Assembly (NCBI RefSeq): GCF_002514725.1
Contig: NZ_NTLB01000007.1
Coordinates: 186,001-250,000, forward strand
Length of the DNA stretch: 64,000 nt
From: Mangrovitalea sediminis
Lineage (GTDB): Bacteria > Pseudomonadota > Gammaproteobacteria > Pseudomonadales > Oleiphilaceae
Reading direction: 5' to 3'
The translations under genes and the position numbers were made by a program. Below the pieces are notes generated by a model, which saw only the letters and a program-made list of their open reading frames with translations, did not search any database and was not told the origin of the DNA. Positions within the stretch are counted from its first letter, which is position 1, and each line of letters opens with the position of its first letter. Shown here in pieces: positions 21,101 through 29,577 of this stretch.

Positions 21101-23627
21101 TAAGCTTTATGCCCGGCTTTGAGGCTTGGCCTTTCAAAGTCTTACGGGCGCGCCACCAGTCCCCGGAAAACCACTTGCCCATGCCGGGCCTTTCCAGTTG
21201 GGCTTTGACGCTGTCCAGTTCAGCCTCTGACAACAGGCGTTCCGTGCTGTAAGTGCCTTGAATCAGTTCGTGGAGCGGTAATAGAACCTCTAGGCGCTGG
21301 GACATGTCGGCCAGGAGCGCATCAACCCCATCGTCATCCAGCAGCGGGGTACGCATAGAAAGATGACGACCATCCAGCTTACCGACCAAGACCAGCAAAC
21401 CCAGTGCTCGACGTAGCCCGGAGTAGTTATCGTCGATATCACCCGCCAAGCCAGAGGGAAGGGCCGCCTTGAGCTGGCTAATGACCTCATAAACTTCGTC
21501 TAATCCGCTCTTAATCTGTTCAACGCGAACGGCGTCGGCAACCACCTCTGTAAGAGGCAAGTCTCGGGCGGCCCCCGTCAAACGCATCAAATCGGCGAAG
21601 GCGGGTAACGGTTCACCCTTGGCAAGAGACTTCAAACACTCACTGTTCACGAAAGGCGCGAGCTCTTTATAGCGAGCTTGCAGGTCGCGATGATCCCGCA
21701 AATACTGCTCCACCTCCTCGATGGTGAGCGGATTTAGCGAAGACAGCGCCAACAATAACGCCCGCTCCGAAAGTATGGGTAAATCGGCCAAATCGAGAGC
21801 CAGAGCCTCTATCTGACTGAGTGTGCTGAGACTGCCTGGCGCAAGACCGAGTATCGCGCCGACTCGCTGACCCTCGCCCGCCAACGCGATCAACGACTGC
21901 TGCCAGTCGTTCACTACGTTGACAATGCGATCAGCATCAAAAATCGGGATGTCAGTGCGCTCTACTCCGAACCACGGGTGCGCCTCAATGGGTGCCTCAT
22001 CCCCAATTTGCTCTCGCATGCGGGAATAGATGTCCTGAAACTCCCGGACCTGATCCCGCAGTTGCAGGCGGCGAACCGTATTGAGGTTTTCTCCATCCAA
22101 ATCCTCGATGTGTAGATCTGCGGCTGGGACCGCGACCGATTCCCGATAGCGCGAGGCAGCACTGAAAACTTCGTGGATGCTCTTTCCTGTTTGCTTCCAG
22201 GTAGAATTGATTTCTTTGGCGTAGGCATTTAGCTCTTCCTTAAGCTGCTCATAGCGTGCGATTTCCGCGTCAATAGCTCGCGTGGAGCGCAGATGCTTCT
22301 GGTTGTGTAAGCGCGTCTGCAGGTCATCCAGTACCTTACGCTTTTGGGATTTGTGACTATGCAACTCTAGGCAAAAATCTCCCAATCCTGCCTTGTCGAG
22401 TCGATTTTTCACGACCTCCAGCGCCGCCATCTTTTCTGCGACAAACAATACTTTTTTACCGCGCAACATTGCGGCGGCAATCAGATTGGTAATGGTCTGG
22501 GACTTACCCGTTCCGGGCGGTCCTTCGACCACGAGATTTTCACCCTTAACCGCATCAATCAACGCGCTGTGTTGCGAGCTGTCAGCATCATCGATTAAAG
22601 GGAACTGCTCATGCACATCAGGCAGTTCATCAATCGGATGCTCAACGCTCGCACCGCCCGCAGAGCGTTCCGTCTCTTCGCTGGTGAAAAACCGGTTGAT
22701 AATAGGGTGATGGACCAAGTTACGCTGATCGGTCGGCCACCGCTCCGGATCCAGGTCCAGATACATCAGCATCTTGCCGAAATTAAGCAGACACAATGCC
22801 CCGTAGCGGCGAACCGACCAACGAGGCTTTGTGCCATGAATCAATTCAGCCACTCGATCCAGGTAATGCTCGGGCAGTTCGTCGGTTTCGATATCGGGAA
22901 GCACAAGACCGAAATCTAGCGCCAGTTTCTCCCGCAATGACAGGTTCGAAAGGATATCTTCGCCGGTGTACTTCAAGGTATAGACGTAGGTACCCGTCGC
23001 GGAATCGATCTCACCTCGTGTAAGGGCTACCGGTAGCGTGAAGAGTGGAGCAAGTCGAGCCTTGTCGGACTCATCGCTCTCAAACCACTCCAGGAAACCC
23101 AGGGAGAGGTAGAGAATGCTGGCCCCCGTTTCCTCAATAGCCGTTTGCGCCTTATTGCGAATGGTACGCAGGCGAGCTTCCATTTCGGGTGGGTAGAGTA
23201 AAACCTGGATCGCATCATCCTGGTGTTTCTCCTCACCACTGCTGCTATCCGCTCTCGGGAGTTCAAACCCTGTGTCCAGCCCTAATACTTTCGCCCATTC
23301 TTTGGCATCCGGGGCAGGCTTCAGGCTTTTATCTTCACCGGTTTTGGGATCAATAGTCAGGTACCCTTCGTCTATCAGCTCTTCGCGAGTTGGAGGTGGC
23401 ACCGGTTGGAAATGCAGTGTTTTGTCATCCATCAACTCCTGAAAGAGCTGGTCAGGTAGCTCATCGATAATCCGTAACGATGATCCTTTCTGGGTGATGG
23501 GGAAATTCAACAAGCGGTTGCGAGACGTGAGATCCAGAAGCTTTTTACGCATGGTTTCAAGTGCGTCCAGCGTAAAGGGATTCTGGCTTTTTAGGCTCTC
23601 TGTAATGCTCTGGCTTTGCTCAGTCAT
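18141..23627 (-). CDS. DUF4011-family SF1 helicase with C-terminal nuclease domain
   Basis: 1828 residues. The N-terminus (KKLLDLTSRNRLLNFP) is the DUF4011 signature. Walker A GPPGTGKSQTITN is near residue 366, motif II MDEASQ near 1306 with GDPKQLPPTSFF, and helicase motifs V/VI follow (NVQGDERDVIFIS, LNVLFTRSKKRMHV). Near 1640 a Vsr/DUF559-like endonuclease fold appears (GIECDGATYHSAKTARDRDR then LGWRIRRIWSTDWF). Such helicase-nuclease fusions are common in defence islands and some block phage. It stands alone, with 37 bp to the upstream gene and 172 bp to hsdM. A defence role is inferred from context; the target is unknown. Confidence 0.88.
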   Translation of the reverse strand: MTEQSQSITESLKSQNPFTLDALETMRKKLLDLTSRNRLLNFPITQKGSSLRIIDELPDQLFQELMDDKTLHFQPVPPPTREELIDEGYLTIDPKTGEDKSLKPAPDAKEWAKVLGLDTGFELPRADSSSGEEKHQDDAIQVLLYPPEMEARLRTIRNKAQTAIEETGASILYLSLGFLEWFESDESDKARLAPLFTLPVALTRGEIDSATGTYVYTLKYTGEDILSNLSLREKLALDFGLVLPDIETDELPEHYLDRVAELIHGTKPRWSVRRYGALCLLNFGKMLMYLDLDPERWPTDQRNLVHHPIINRFFTSEETERSAGGASVEHPIDELPDVHEQFPLIDDADSSQHSALIDAVKGENLVVEGPPGTGKSQTITNLIAAAMLRGKKVLFVAEKMAALEVVKNRLDKAGLGDFCLELHSHKSQKRKVLDDLQTRLHNQKHLRSTRAIDAEIARYEQLKEELNAYAKEINSTWKQTGKSIHEVFSAASRYRESVAVPAADLHIEDLDGENLNTVRRLQLRDQVREFQDIYSRMREQIGDEAPIEAHPWFGVERTDIPIFDADRIVNVVNDWQQSLIALAGEGQRVGAILGLAPGSLSTLSQIEALALDLADLPILSERALLLALSSLNPLTIEEVEQYLRDHRDLQARYKELAPFVNSECLKSLAKGEPLPAFADLMRLTGAARDLPLTEVVADAVRVEQIKSGLDEVYEVISQLKAALPSGLAGDIDDNYSGLRRALGLLVLVGKLDGRHLSMRTPLLDDDGVDALLADMSQRLEVLLPLHELIQGTYSTERLLSEAELDSVKAQLERPGMGKWFSGDWWRARKTLKGQASKPGIKLTALRERLEQAIEYASRLAEFQARPYEAGLGDQFRGLNTDVQSLTELRHWYKQVRNVYGVGFGPRVALGDELLSLSPALIKGMHQLRDSGVADKLRNLLGDLDQLSSSLPKLAETITHAQSLSGPNGSLAHAGDQLKLALEPIQSWFSDTELDLESLQRRIDELRELSSAQREWSDNALLDRVFEGAVSLSLGPSADNQETLEAIRDTLDFANYIHRRLRFDPLRDVILDIENHSDYLRVKQCGEILVPAWEAQEAALDVFRGATELNLNGWLKTSGDDLSAVLARNELAMTNPAWLNDWVNYVRIRNEMAKAGLERLWRQVSDGRLAIADVEAGLNLAIFDQLSREVVRERPHLARVSGKNQEAKQNTFREYDQKLKTLQRERIASEVAEHNAPEGVSGGRKSDYTELSLLRNELGKKSRHIPIRQLINRASRAIQELKPCFMMGPMSAAHYLKPGHIEFDLVVMDEASQVKPEDALGVIARGRQLVVVGDPKQLPPTSFFDRQDMTDGEDDAALAQTDSILDASLPLFRMRRLRWHYRSQHESLIAFSNRNFYDNDLVIFPSPNAQSEEFGIKFHHVRGGRFVNQYNVEEAGVVAKAAVKHALERPHESLGIVAMSAKQAEQIERALEEACKADPTLADVVEKLRTQEDGLFVKNLENVQGDERDVIFISFTYGPGEVGGRVYQRFGPINSDVGWRRLNVLFTRSKKRMHVFSSMRADDILTSENTKRGVIALRNFLHFAERGNMDGVASHTGKAPDSDFEVAVIDALYREGFECEAQVGVAGFYIDIAVRDPGNRGRYLMGIECDGATYHSAKTARDRDRLRQEVLERLGWRIRRIWSTDWFSNPKGELEPILRELHQLKTTSETARLEIQETSLSFDALLEESAEDLQQLSGFDAEMPLRERLQYLSDKVIARTFPDTPAENRLLRPGMIEALVEHQPVDRSEFVEFIPEYLREATSKDEARQYLDLVLDVVAGAELESEVEG

Positions 23628-23664
23628 GCACTTTATCCCTGACCGTCAATTTTTCTACGTCGTT

Positions 23665-24573
23665 CTATGCTGCCCTAAGGACCGCAATTCCGTTAAACGT
23701 GGCAAGTTCAGCCGTTTGAGGAGCACTTAAAGAGTAACGATGAAGCCCACTTTCCAACAAATAACATTGCCCTCTAATAATTTCATGCGTCTCAACACAT
23801 AGAGAGTAGATTTTGCCTAATGATTCGCGCGCCGCTACATTCTCCCCTAAATGGCGCTTAAAGTCTGATGTCACTAACTTTAACTGCTCACCAAAGACAG
23901 AGTGCTCATGGCGAAAAGAAATCAGTTGCTTTTGCGCCACATCATCCTCGTCCAAGCAACACAGAACTTGTGAGCGAATAGTACCAGCCGAGACCCAAGC
24001 TCTATAGGTTGCCATGAACTCGTCGAAGCGCTTTAAATCCATCCGTCTATCAATTATTAGCCTCAAAGACTGACCAAAAAATTCCTGCAACTCGGCCAAA
24101 TCGCTAACTGCCTTTATCAGTACAGATTCTTTGACATTCTTACTTTTATAAATTTCGTATTCAGCAAGAACCTTAATCACGGAAACCACCCTTGCCACCT
24201 TAAAAGAAAGGTCCTTTACATGGAGCCACTCTAAAGACTCCGAAACATCCGCCAGGCCGAGTAAAACCTGATTAATTTGCTGCTCTATGGAGTTCAATTT
24301 TCGATACATTATTGCGAAGCCTGCTACACTCACCGCAAGGTTGACGACAGACATCGCGGATACAAACTGCGCATGGGCACCAAGCACATTCAACTGATTC
24401 AGAAGCTTTGCATTATCGCTATCCAAGGCAACGCTACCACCTTCGCGAAGCCAAGCGTATACCTGCTTTCCACCTGCCTCCCTAATCACGCCACCAACCC
24501 GCTCAAGTCGCCCACTTGACAAGCCGTCTAATATGTCTTGCGAAACATCAAAAATCACGTTGAGGTCAGCCAT
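23665..24573 (-). CDS. Unknown protein paired with the YaaW-like gene
   Basis: 302 residues, not recognised. The start (MADLNVIFDVSQDILDGLSS) is soluble, followed by VGGVIREAGGKQVYAWLREGG. One hydrophobic stretch at about 75-92 (VVNLAVSVAGFAIMYR) could be a membrane helix; the remainder is helical and charged. The ATG at 24573 overlaps the upstream stop by 8 bp and has GGAG eight bases upstream; a longer in-frame start at 24648 would run into the upstream gene and is rejected. The tight coupling implies that this and the YaaW-like protein act together. Confidence 0.75.
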   Translation of the reverse strand: MADLNVIFDVSQDILDGLSSGRLERVGGVIREAGGKQVYAWLREGGSVALDSDNAKLLNQLNVLGAHAQFVSAMSVVNLAVSVAGFAIMYRKLNSIEQQINQVLLGLADVSESLEWLHVKDLSFKVARVVSVIKVLAEYEIYKSKNVKESVLIKAVSDLAELQEFFGQSLRLIIDRRMDLKRFDEFMATYRAWVSAGTIRSQVLCCLDEDDVAQKQLISFRHEHSVFGEQLKLVTSDFKRHLGENVAARESLGKIYSLCVETHEIIRGQCYLLESGLHRYSLSAPQTAELATFNGIAVLRAA

Positions 24574-25297
24574 CAAAAAAATCTCCTTTTTGTTTGTTAT
24601 GTCGATCGACAATTTCTGAATGCATATGCTTCTGGCGAAGTACCGCAATATAAATCACGCAAGGAATAGTTACTCGATATGCCGGACCTGCCAGATTAAT
24701 CCCTGCCCACGCACCAGCAACACCCAACCCTATAGGTCCGGCTAAGGCAACAACGGGAGGCACAATGAAAGCCCGACCCGCTTGCACTAGAAACTGCTGA
24801 ACTAACGTTTCCGTGATAACACGGCCAGCCGCATACAGCCCTGCAGCTCGCACAGCCCCATTGAGCGCACCATCATGTAGCAACAGATAAACATCCGCAA
24901 AGCTCGACCCAAACTTTTTAAGCTCTTCATCCAAGTCAGATTTTTGCTTGGCGGACAACTTTTTCTCAATTATTCTAATTACCGCAATAATTATCTGTTC
25001 TTCCAGCGCAATGAGGTCATATTTGTGTGGTTTCTTGACCTTAAGCTTTTTCGCAACATCCTTCGCAACCTCCTCATAGCTAGGAAGCCTATAACCGCTT
25101 ATTAATGAGTTACCACCAAACTCTATGATTTCCTGCAATATAAGATCAGAATATTCTCGATGACTTGGACTATGCTCCTTGTAACGAGTTTTTCCAGACA
25201 AACGTTCAGTCCATCCGCCCCTTTCGATTATGTATTGAACTAGGGGTTCCAATTCTTCATTTGAACTTGTACTGAGCAAGTCTTCTGTACTGATCAT
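24566..25297 (-). CDS. YaaW-like (UPF0174 / DUF3944) family protein
   Basis: 243 residues resembling E. coli YaaW: the shared elements are FGGNSLISGYRLPSYEEVAK near 60, the predicted amphipathic helix with DVAKKLKVK, a glycine-rich hydrophobic stretch (VVALAGPIGLGVAGAWAGIN near 190), and the family ending GPAYRVTIPCVIYIAVLRQK. The molecular function of this family is not established. It is the first gene of a two-gene unit inside the defence island, with GAGGG before its ATG and a 138 bp upstream gap for a promoter. A membrane-acting defence or stress role is only an inference from the hydrophobic core and location. Confidence 0.8.
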   Translation of the reverse strand: MISTEDLLSTSSNEELEPLVQYIIERGGWTERLSGKTRYKEHSPSHREYSDLILQEIIEFGGNSLISGYRLPSYEEVAKDVAKKLKVKKPHKYDLIALEEQIIIAVIRIIEKKLSAKQKSDLDEELKKFGSSFADVYLLLHDGALNGAVRAAGLYAAGRVITETLVQQFLVQAGRAFIVPPVVALAGPIGLGVAGAWAGINLAGPAYRVTIPCVIYIAVLRQKHMHSEIVDRHNKQKGDFFDG

Positions 25298-25435
25298 TAC
25301 GCCCTCGCATCACCAAGAATAGATTTGATATTTTGCTACTTTTCATATAGTTATGAAGCGATCTATAATCGTCACCTCAGCGCGGCTCGACAAACAGGCG
25401 ATAAAACTTACCGTCATTCTTCGAAGCTATGCGAT

Positions 25436-28084
25436 TTAATTCTGTGGCGTAGCCTTCAGTGCTAGCAAGTCCCTGGGTTCAACCCCAAGATCCCGCCAAT
25501 GTTCCGGGTGGCAAGTAAATAAAAGAATCTGGTGACGATGAGCTGCGTCGAACAGGATTCGTTTCATTTGATCAAGACGCTGGCGATCGCTGTGAACTAG
25601 AGTGTCGTCAAGCAGAATCAGCGTGGGCCGTCCCGCCTCTCGCAGTAAATCGGCATACGCGAAGCGACTGATCAGGCCCATCTGCTCCCGAGCGCCAAAG
25701 CTAAGCGCTTCCAGCGGTCCAGTCTCCTGACCTTGCGATCCGCGGCGGCTCAGCGTCATGGGAATCAGGTCATCGTCGACACTAAGGCGGGCCTGAGGAA
25801 ATAGTATGTTTAGATAATGGTCGAGATGGCGCTGCAGAGGTGCCTGAAGCCGTCGAGTCAGGGCCTGCTTCTTCTCCTGCAACAGGTTGAGCAACAGGTC
25901 CAGCGCTTCACTTCGGCGTTTGAGTTCCTCGTAGCGGCGTTGAGCTTGCTCATGCTGCACCAAACATTCGTCCCGCTGCTCCTCAAGACCCTCGGCGCCT
26001 TCGGCTTCCAAACGGCTTTGCAGGCCAGTGAGTTCGAGAGCCCTGTCCCGGAAAGCCTTCTCCTGTTGATCCGCACTCGCCTGATAGCGCTGCATATCTT
26101 GTTGCAGTAGGTCAGGTCTGGCTTGGTCAATGCGGGTTTGACGTTGTTCAACCTTTGCCTGCAACTCATCTCTGTCCCGGGCCGCGCCGGCAATATCATC
26201 TTTTAGCTTTTTCTGACGAGACCGATATGCATCGCTTTCAAGCTCCTCTCGAAGAAGTTGCCATTCCTGTTCAGCGTTTTCCTTCTGCACGTTGGCGGAT
26301 GCGAGTGCGCTCTGGTGGTCACGGGCCGCCTTTTGCGCTTTACCAACACGCTTCTCGGCGACGTCCAAAGCGCCCTGGGCACTAGACAGGGAAGGTGTTT
26401 CCCCTGGGCATTCAGGTCGCTCGGCCAAGTCGTTTTGCAACTGCTCCTTCCGACGATTGCCAGACTCAAGCTCGCCGGTAAGCGCATCCAGTCCGTCTGG
26501 AGCCAGGTTAGCCAGCATGTCTTTGTGATATTTGATGTCATTCAGTCGCGTGGCCTGGCGCTCGGCTTTAGACTCAGCTTCCGCCAAAGAAGCGACCTGC
26601 AGGGTAGCCAGTTGGCGCTGATGTTCCTCGGAAAGACGGGAGAGCTGGAGGCGCAGCTCAGAGAGATCCTCACCCCCCGGGGTAATGTGCAGTCGCCCGA
26701 CGCCAGGGATTGCCAGCTCCGCCTCCTGCAGCAATTGCTGATGACCTTGACCAGTCAACGGCTCACCGTCCAGATGGAACTCCTGACCCGGTTCAAGGGT
26801 GTAATCAATAAGGGTGGCGACTGACTCGGAGCGGATCCTGGCCTCATTGAGCGACTGCTCCGCCTTTCGAAGATTCTTTAGTGCCTCGAAATCAATGCCT
26901 TCTCGCTGCTGCGTATCTTGAAGGTCTTTCAACTGTTGCTGGAATGTCCGTGCTTGACCAAGTCTGTCCTTCAGTGTCTGGAGATTGTCGCTAAGCTGAT
27001 TCAGGTCTCGTTGAAGCCCCCGACGTTCTTCCTGTTGCCGTGCGAGCTTTAACATATCGCGCGCGCGCTCGTAGGCGTCCCGAGCTCGAACCTCTTCATC
27101 CTGAACGCCAGCACCTTGGTTTGCAGCCCGGTTTAATGCGTTACTGGCCTCGTGATAGCGTCGCTCCCGTTCCTTTAGCTGTGCTTGTTGGCCCTCCGCT
27201 TGCCGCAGATGCTCTTGCAACAGCTCGAGTTTTTGGTGACAGCTATCCAACGCTTGCTGTTCCCGTCGCTGGTCTTGACGCCACCGCTCAACTTCCTGGA
27301 AATCCTGCTCAGCTTTACGATATTGCTGGCGAGCCTCCTCCCACGGACGTTCCTGCTCGTCTAGCCTTTGTTGCTGGCGTAATTGCCCCAGGCGATCCAC
27401 TTGTGTCTGATAGTCGGCGATGCGGGCATTCAAGGCATCCAACTGCGACTTCAGGGCTTCTTCACGCTCTGAGAATTTTTGTAAGTCACCGCGGGGCCTG
27501 CCCGTGCTGGTGAGCAGAGCATCTCGTTGCTGCCTGACGGTTTGAATAATGTCATCGCCACCGGTGCTAGCAACTTCCCCCAGCAAACTGTTGAGCGCGG
27601 ACTTGAGGTGGTCGCCCGCAAAGTTAACAGCTTCCGCCAATACTTGACCGGTGCCCTGCTCTACCCAAAGCAGCCCTGGAATACCCCAATGTTTCGGCTG
27701 GCTGGCCCCTCGCCCGGAGAATTGATAACCAAGCAGATCCGCTAGCCGATCTTCAGCGTCCTCTCCCGATAATGAACGGGCACCGATGGACAGATCACAG
27801 CGTTTGCGATGCAGGAAGCTTTTAACGAGATGCCAGCGCTCTCCTCCCCATTCAAAATCCAGTGTCACAGTCGGCGTGGCTGCAGAGTCTCCCCAGGGAC
27901 GAAGATCATCGACGCTACTAGAACGATGTCTCTCAAAAAATGCGGCACGAATGGCGCGCACCAAGGTGCTTTTGCCGGATTCATTGGGGCCATGGATAAG
28001 GTTGATGCCTGGCTCCAAGCCCTCTAAAACAAGAGGTTGTTGGAATTGTCTGAGTTGTTCAACCTGAATGCGATCGAGTTTCAC
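25436..28084 (-). CDS. SMC-like AAA ATPase (SbcC/YhaN type)
   Basis: 882 residues. Walker A GPNESGKSTLVRA is at 32-45, then about 600 residues of coiled coil rich in Gln, Glu, Arg and Leu, then the ABC signature region LSFGAREQMGL and Walker B LILLDDTLVHSDR near 820. This is the layout of short SbcC/YhaN-like partners of Mre11-type nucleases that process DNA ends. The GTG start at 28084 overlaps the phosphoesterase stop by 4 bp. I see no zinc-hook CxxC motif in the middle, unlike true SbcC/Rad50. Confidence 0.87.
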   Translation of the reverse strand: MKLDRIQVEQLRQFQQPLVLEGLEPGINLIHGPNESGKSTLVRAIRAAFFERHRSSSVDDLRPWGDSAATPTVTLDFEWGGERWHLVKSFLHRKRCDLSIGARSLSGEDAEDRLADLLGYQFSGRGASQPKHWGIPGLLWVEQGTGQVLAEAVNFAGDHLKSALNSLLGEVASTGGDDIIQTVRQQRDALLTSTGRPRGDLQKFSEREEALKSQLDALNARIADYQTQVDRLGQLRQQQRLDEQERPWEEARQQYRKAEQDFQEVERWRQDQRREQQALDSCHQKLELLQEHLRQAEGQQAQLKERERRYHEASNALNRAANQGAGVQDEEVRARDAYERARDMLKLARQQEERRGLQRDLNQLSDNLQTLKDRLGQARTFQQQLKDLQDTQQREGIDFEALKNLRKAEQSLNEARIRSESVATLIDYTLEPGQEFHLDGEPLTGQGHQQLLQEAELAIPGVGRLHITPGGEDLSELRLQLSRLSEEHQRQLATLQVASLAEAESKAERQATRLNDIKYHKDMLANLAPDGLDALTGELESGNRRKEQLQNDLAERPECPGETPSLSSAQGALDVAEKRVGKAQKAARDHQSALASANVQKENAEQEWQLLREELESDAYRSRQKKLKDDIAGAARDRDELQAKVEQRQTRIDQARPDLLQQDMQRYQASADQQEKAFRDRALELTGLQSRLEAEGAEGLEEQRDECLVQHEQAQRRYEELKRRSEALDLLLNLLQEKKQALTRRLQAPLQRHLDHYLNILFPQARLSVDDDLIPMTLSRRGSQGQETGPLEALSFGAREQMGLISRFAYADLLREAGRPTLILLDDTLVHSDRQRLDQMKRILFDAAHRHQILLFTCHPEHWRDLGVEPRDLLALKATPQN

Positions 28085-29214
28085 GGGTTGCCCTCCCCAT
28101 TAACTCCCCTGCTTTGCCGATCGCGCAACAGCCCAGCAAGGATCACAAGAGCTTCTCTTGCAGCCCCAGTGTCATCCATGGCCTTTTCACGCAGAGCAGC
28201 AACCACCTCCCCCAAGTAACCATCGGCATGGAGTGCCGCAATATCTTCTTCAGTGGGTAGAAGCCGCAAACGGGAGCGATCACACTCAACACTGCGGTGC
28301 ACCCCCTGGGCGACCGAAAGCGCCTGATCGAGCTTGGCTTCGCCACCTAAGTCAAGAGTACCCTCCAGTTGAATATCGACAACGGCAGGTTCCTCCAATG
28401 CTTCCAGACGGGCTAGAACGGCGTCCAGATCCGTTGGCACCTGAAGCGTTTCATGCCATTGGTGCCACTGATACTGGCCCGTCCGATGTGACGTTACCTT
28501 GGGCTCAGCGCCCGGCCCCTCAATCTCTACCACCAAGGCGAAGCCTGCCTCATTGTTGCGGAATCGTTCCGGCTCGGGCGTACCGCTATACCAAGTACTA
28601 GGGGCAATTTGCTTGGCACCATGCCAATCGCCCAAAGCGAGATAATCTAGCCGTGCACGGTCAGCGCGGTCTGGAGCAATGGGGTTCGGCGAATCGACAG
28701 ACTCTGACAAAACGCCCTGAATGCTGCCGTGGGCCAACCCAATGCGCAACAGCCCGTCCGGCGTTTGTAAGCTATCAAATACCGCCGTCAGATCCTCATA
28801 AGTGTGACGCTGGGTGAGTGGCGCAGCCAAGACCATAATCCCCTGCGGGGACAGATCGACAACACTTGGCTCAAGAGCCAGATGAACATTCGCGGGCACC
28901 GTCTCAAGACGCAGAGCCCGAGTCCACACGCTTTCCGCCAGCGCGGCATCATGATTTCCAGGGAGCAACACCCAAGGGCCCGAAAAAGCGCTCATGGCGT
29001 TGAAGGCCCTGCGTAGCGTGCGGTCGGATACGGTCTGGGCGTCGAACACATCCCCGGCGACCAACACCGCCTCACACTGCTCGTCGACAGCCAATTGGGC
29101 CAGACGCTCTATCATCGTAAAACGCGCCTCGGCCAGCGCGGCCGCATCGTCAGGTGCGAAGCGGCTGTAGGTTCTGCCGATTTGCCAGTCAGCAGTGTGG
29201 AGAAATCGCGGCAT
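28081..29214 (-). CDS. Mre11/SbcD-like metallophosphoesterase
   Basis: 377 residues of the calcineurin-like DNA exonuclease class. Metal-site motifs appear in order: DWQIGR at the N-terminus (a DxQ variant of DxH), GDVFDA, LPGNHDAA, a later AHG and DWHG. It is expected to be the nuclease partner of the downstream SMC-like ATPase, as in SbcCD or YhaON. It begins 1 bp after the stop of a 57-residue gene and overlaps the ATPase by 4 bp, making a three-gene operon. Confidence 0.87.
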   Translation of the reverse strand: MPRFLHTADWQIGRTYSRFAPDDAAALAEARFTMIERLAQLAVDEQCEAVLVAGDVFDAQTVSDRTLRRAFNAMSAFSGPWVLLPGNHDAALAESVWTRALRLETVPANVHLALEPSVVDLSPQGIMVLAAPLTQRHTYEDLTAVFDSLQTPDGLLRIGLAHGSIQGVLSESVDSPNPIAPDRADRARLDYLALGDWHGAKQIAPSTWYSGTPEPERFRNNEAGFALVVEIEGPGAEPKVTSHRTGQYQWHQWHETLQVPTDLDAVLARLEALEEPAVVDIQLEGTLDLGGEAKLDQALSVAQGVHRSVECDRSRLRLLPTEEDIAALHADGYLGEVVAALREKAMDDTGAAREALVILAGLLRDRQSRGVNGEGNP

Positions 29215-29215
29215 C

Positions 29216-29389
29216 TCAGTCGGCTCCTTCCGTTTCTAGTCCCAAAAAGGCAGGAATCAGTTGAGGCAGGCTCTCGCACATGCGGAGGTAGCCACTGCAA
29301 AAGCGGCCGTCGACGCTTTTTATAAAACGTCTCTCACCACGAATTTCGTCCAGTAATCCGTAAACATACCGAGCGGTGTTAGCGTTCAT
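29216..29389 (-). CDS. Small protein leading the SbcCD-like operon
   Basis: 57 residues from the ATG at 29389 (MNANTARYVYGLLDEIRGER), preceded by GAGGACGGC as ribosome site. A longer frame begins at 29419. The sequence is mostly helical with one central FCSGYLRMCESL. I do not recognise it. The stop lies 1 bp before the phosphoesterase ATG, which supports co-translation and suggests it is a subunit or inhibitor of the nuclease pair. Confidence 0.55.
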   Translation of the reverse strand: MNANTARYVYGLLDEIRGERRFIKSVDGRFCSGYLRMCESLPQLIPAFLGLETEGAD

Positions 29390-29577
29390 GCCGTCCTCTT
29401 TTGCGGACACGGACAGCATTGCTGAGGCTAAAGCAGCGTGCCGTCCATGACAGTAGTTTTGGTCAGTTTGGCTAGTGCATTGAGAAGTGCAGCCCGATAA
29501 CCAAATAATGTCGCCAAAACTTCATAAGATTAGATGTCCATAGGTAAATAACCAGTACAGATGCGACATATCACCTT

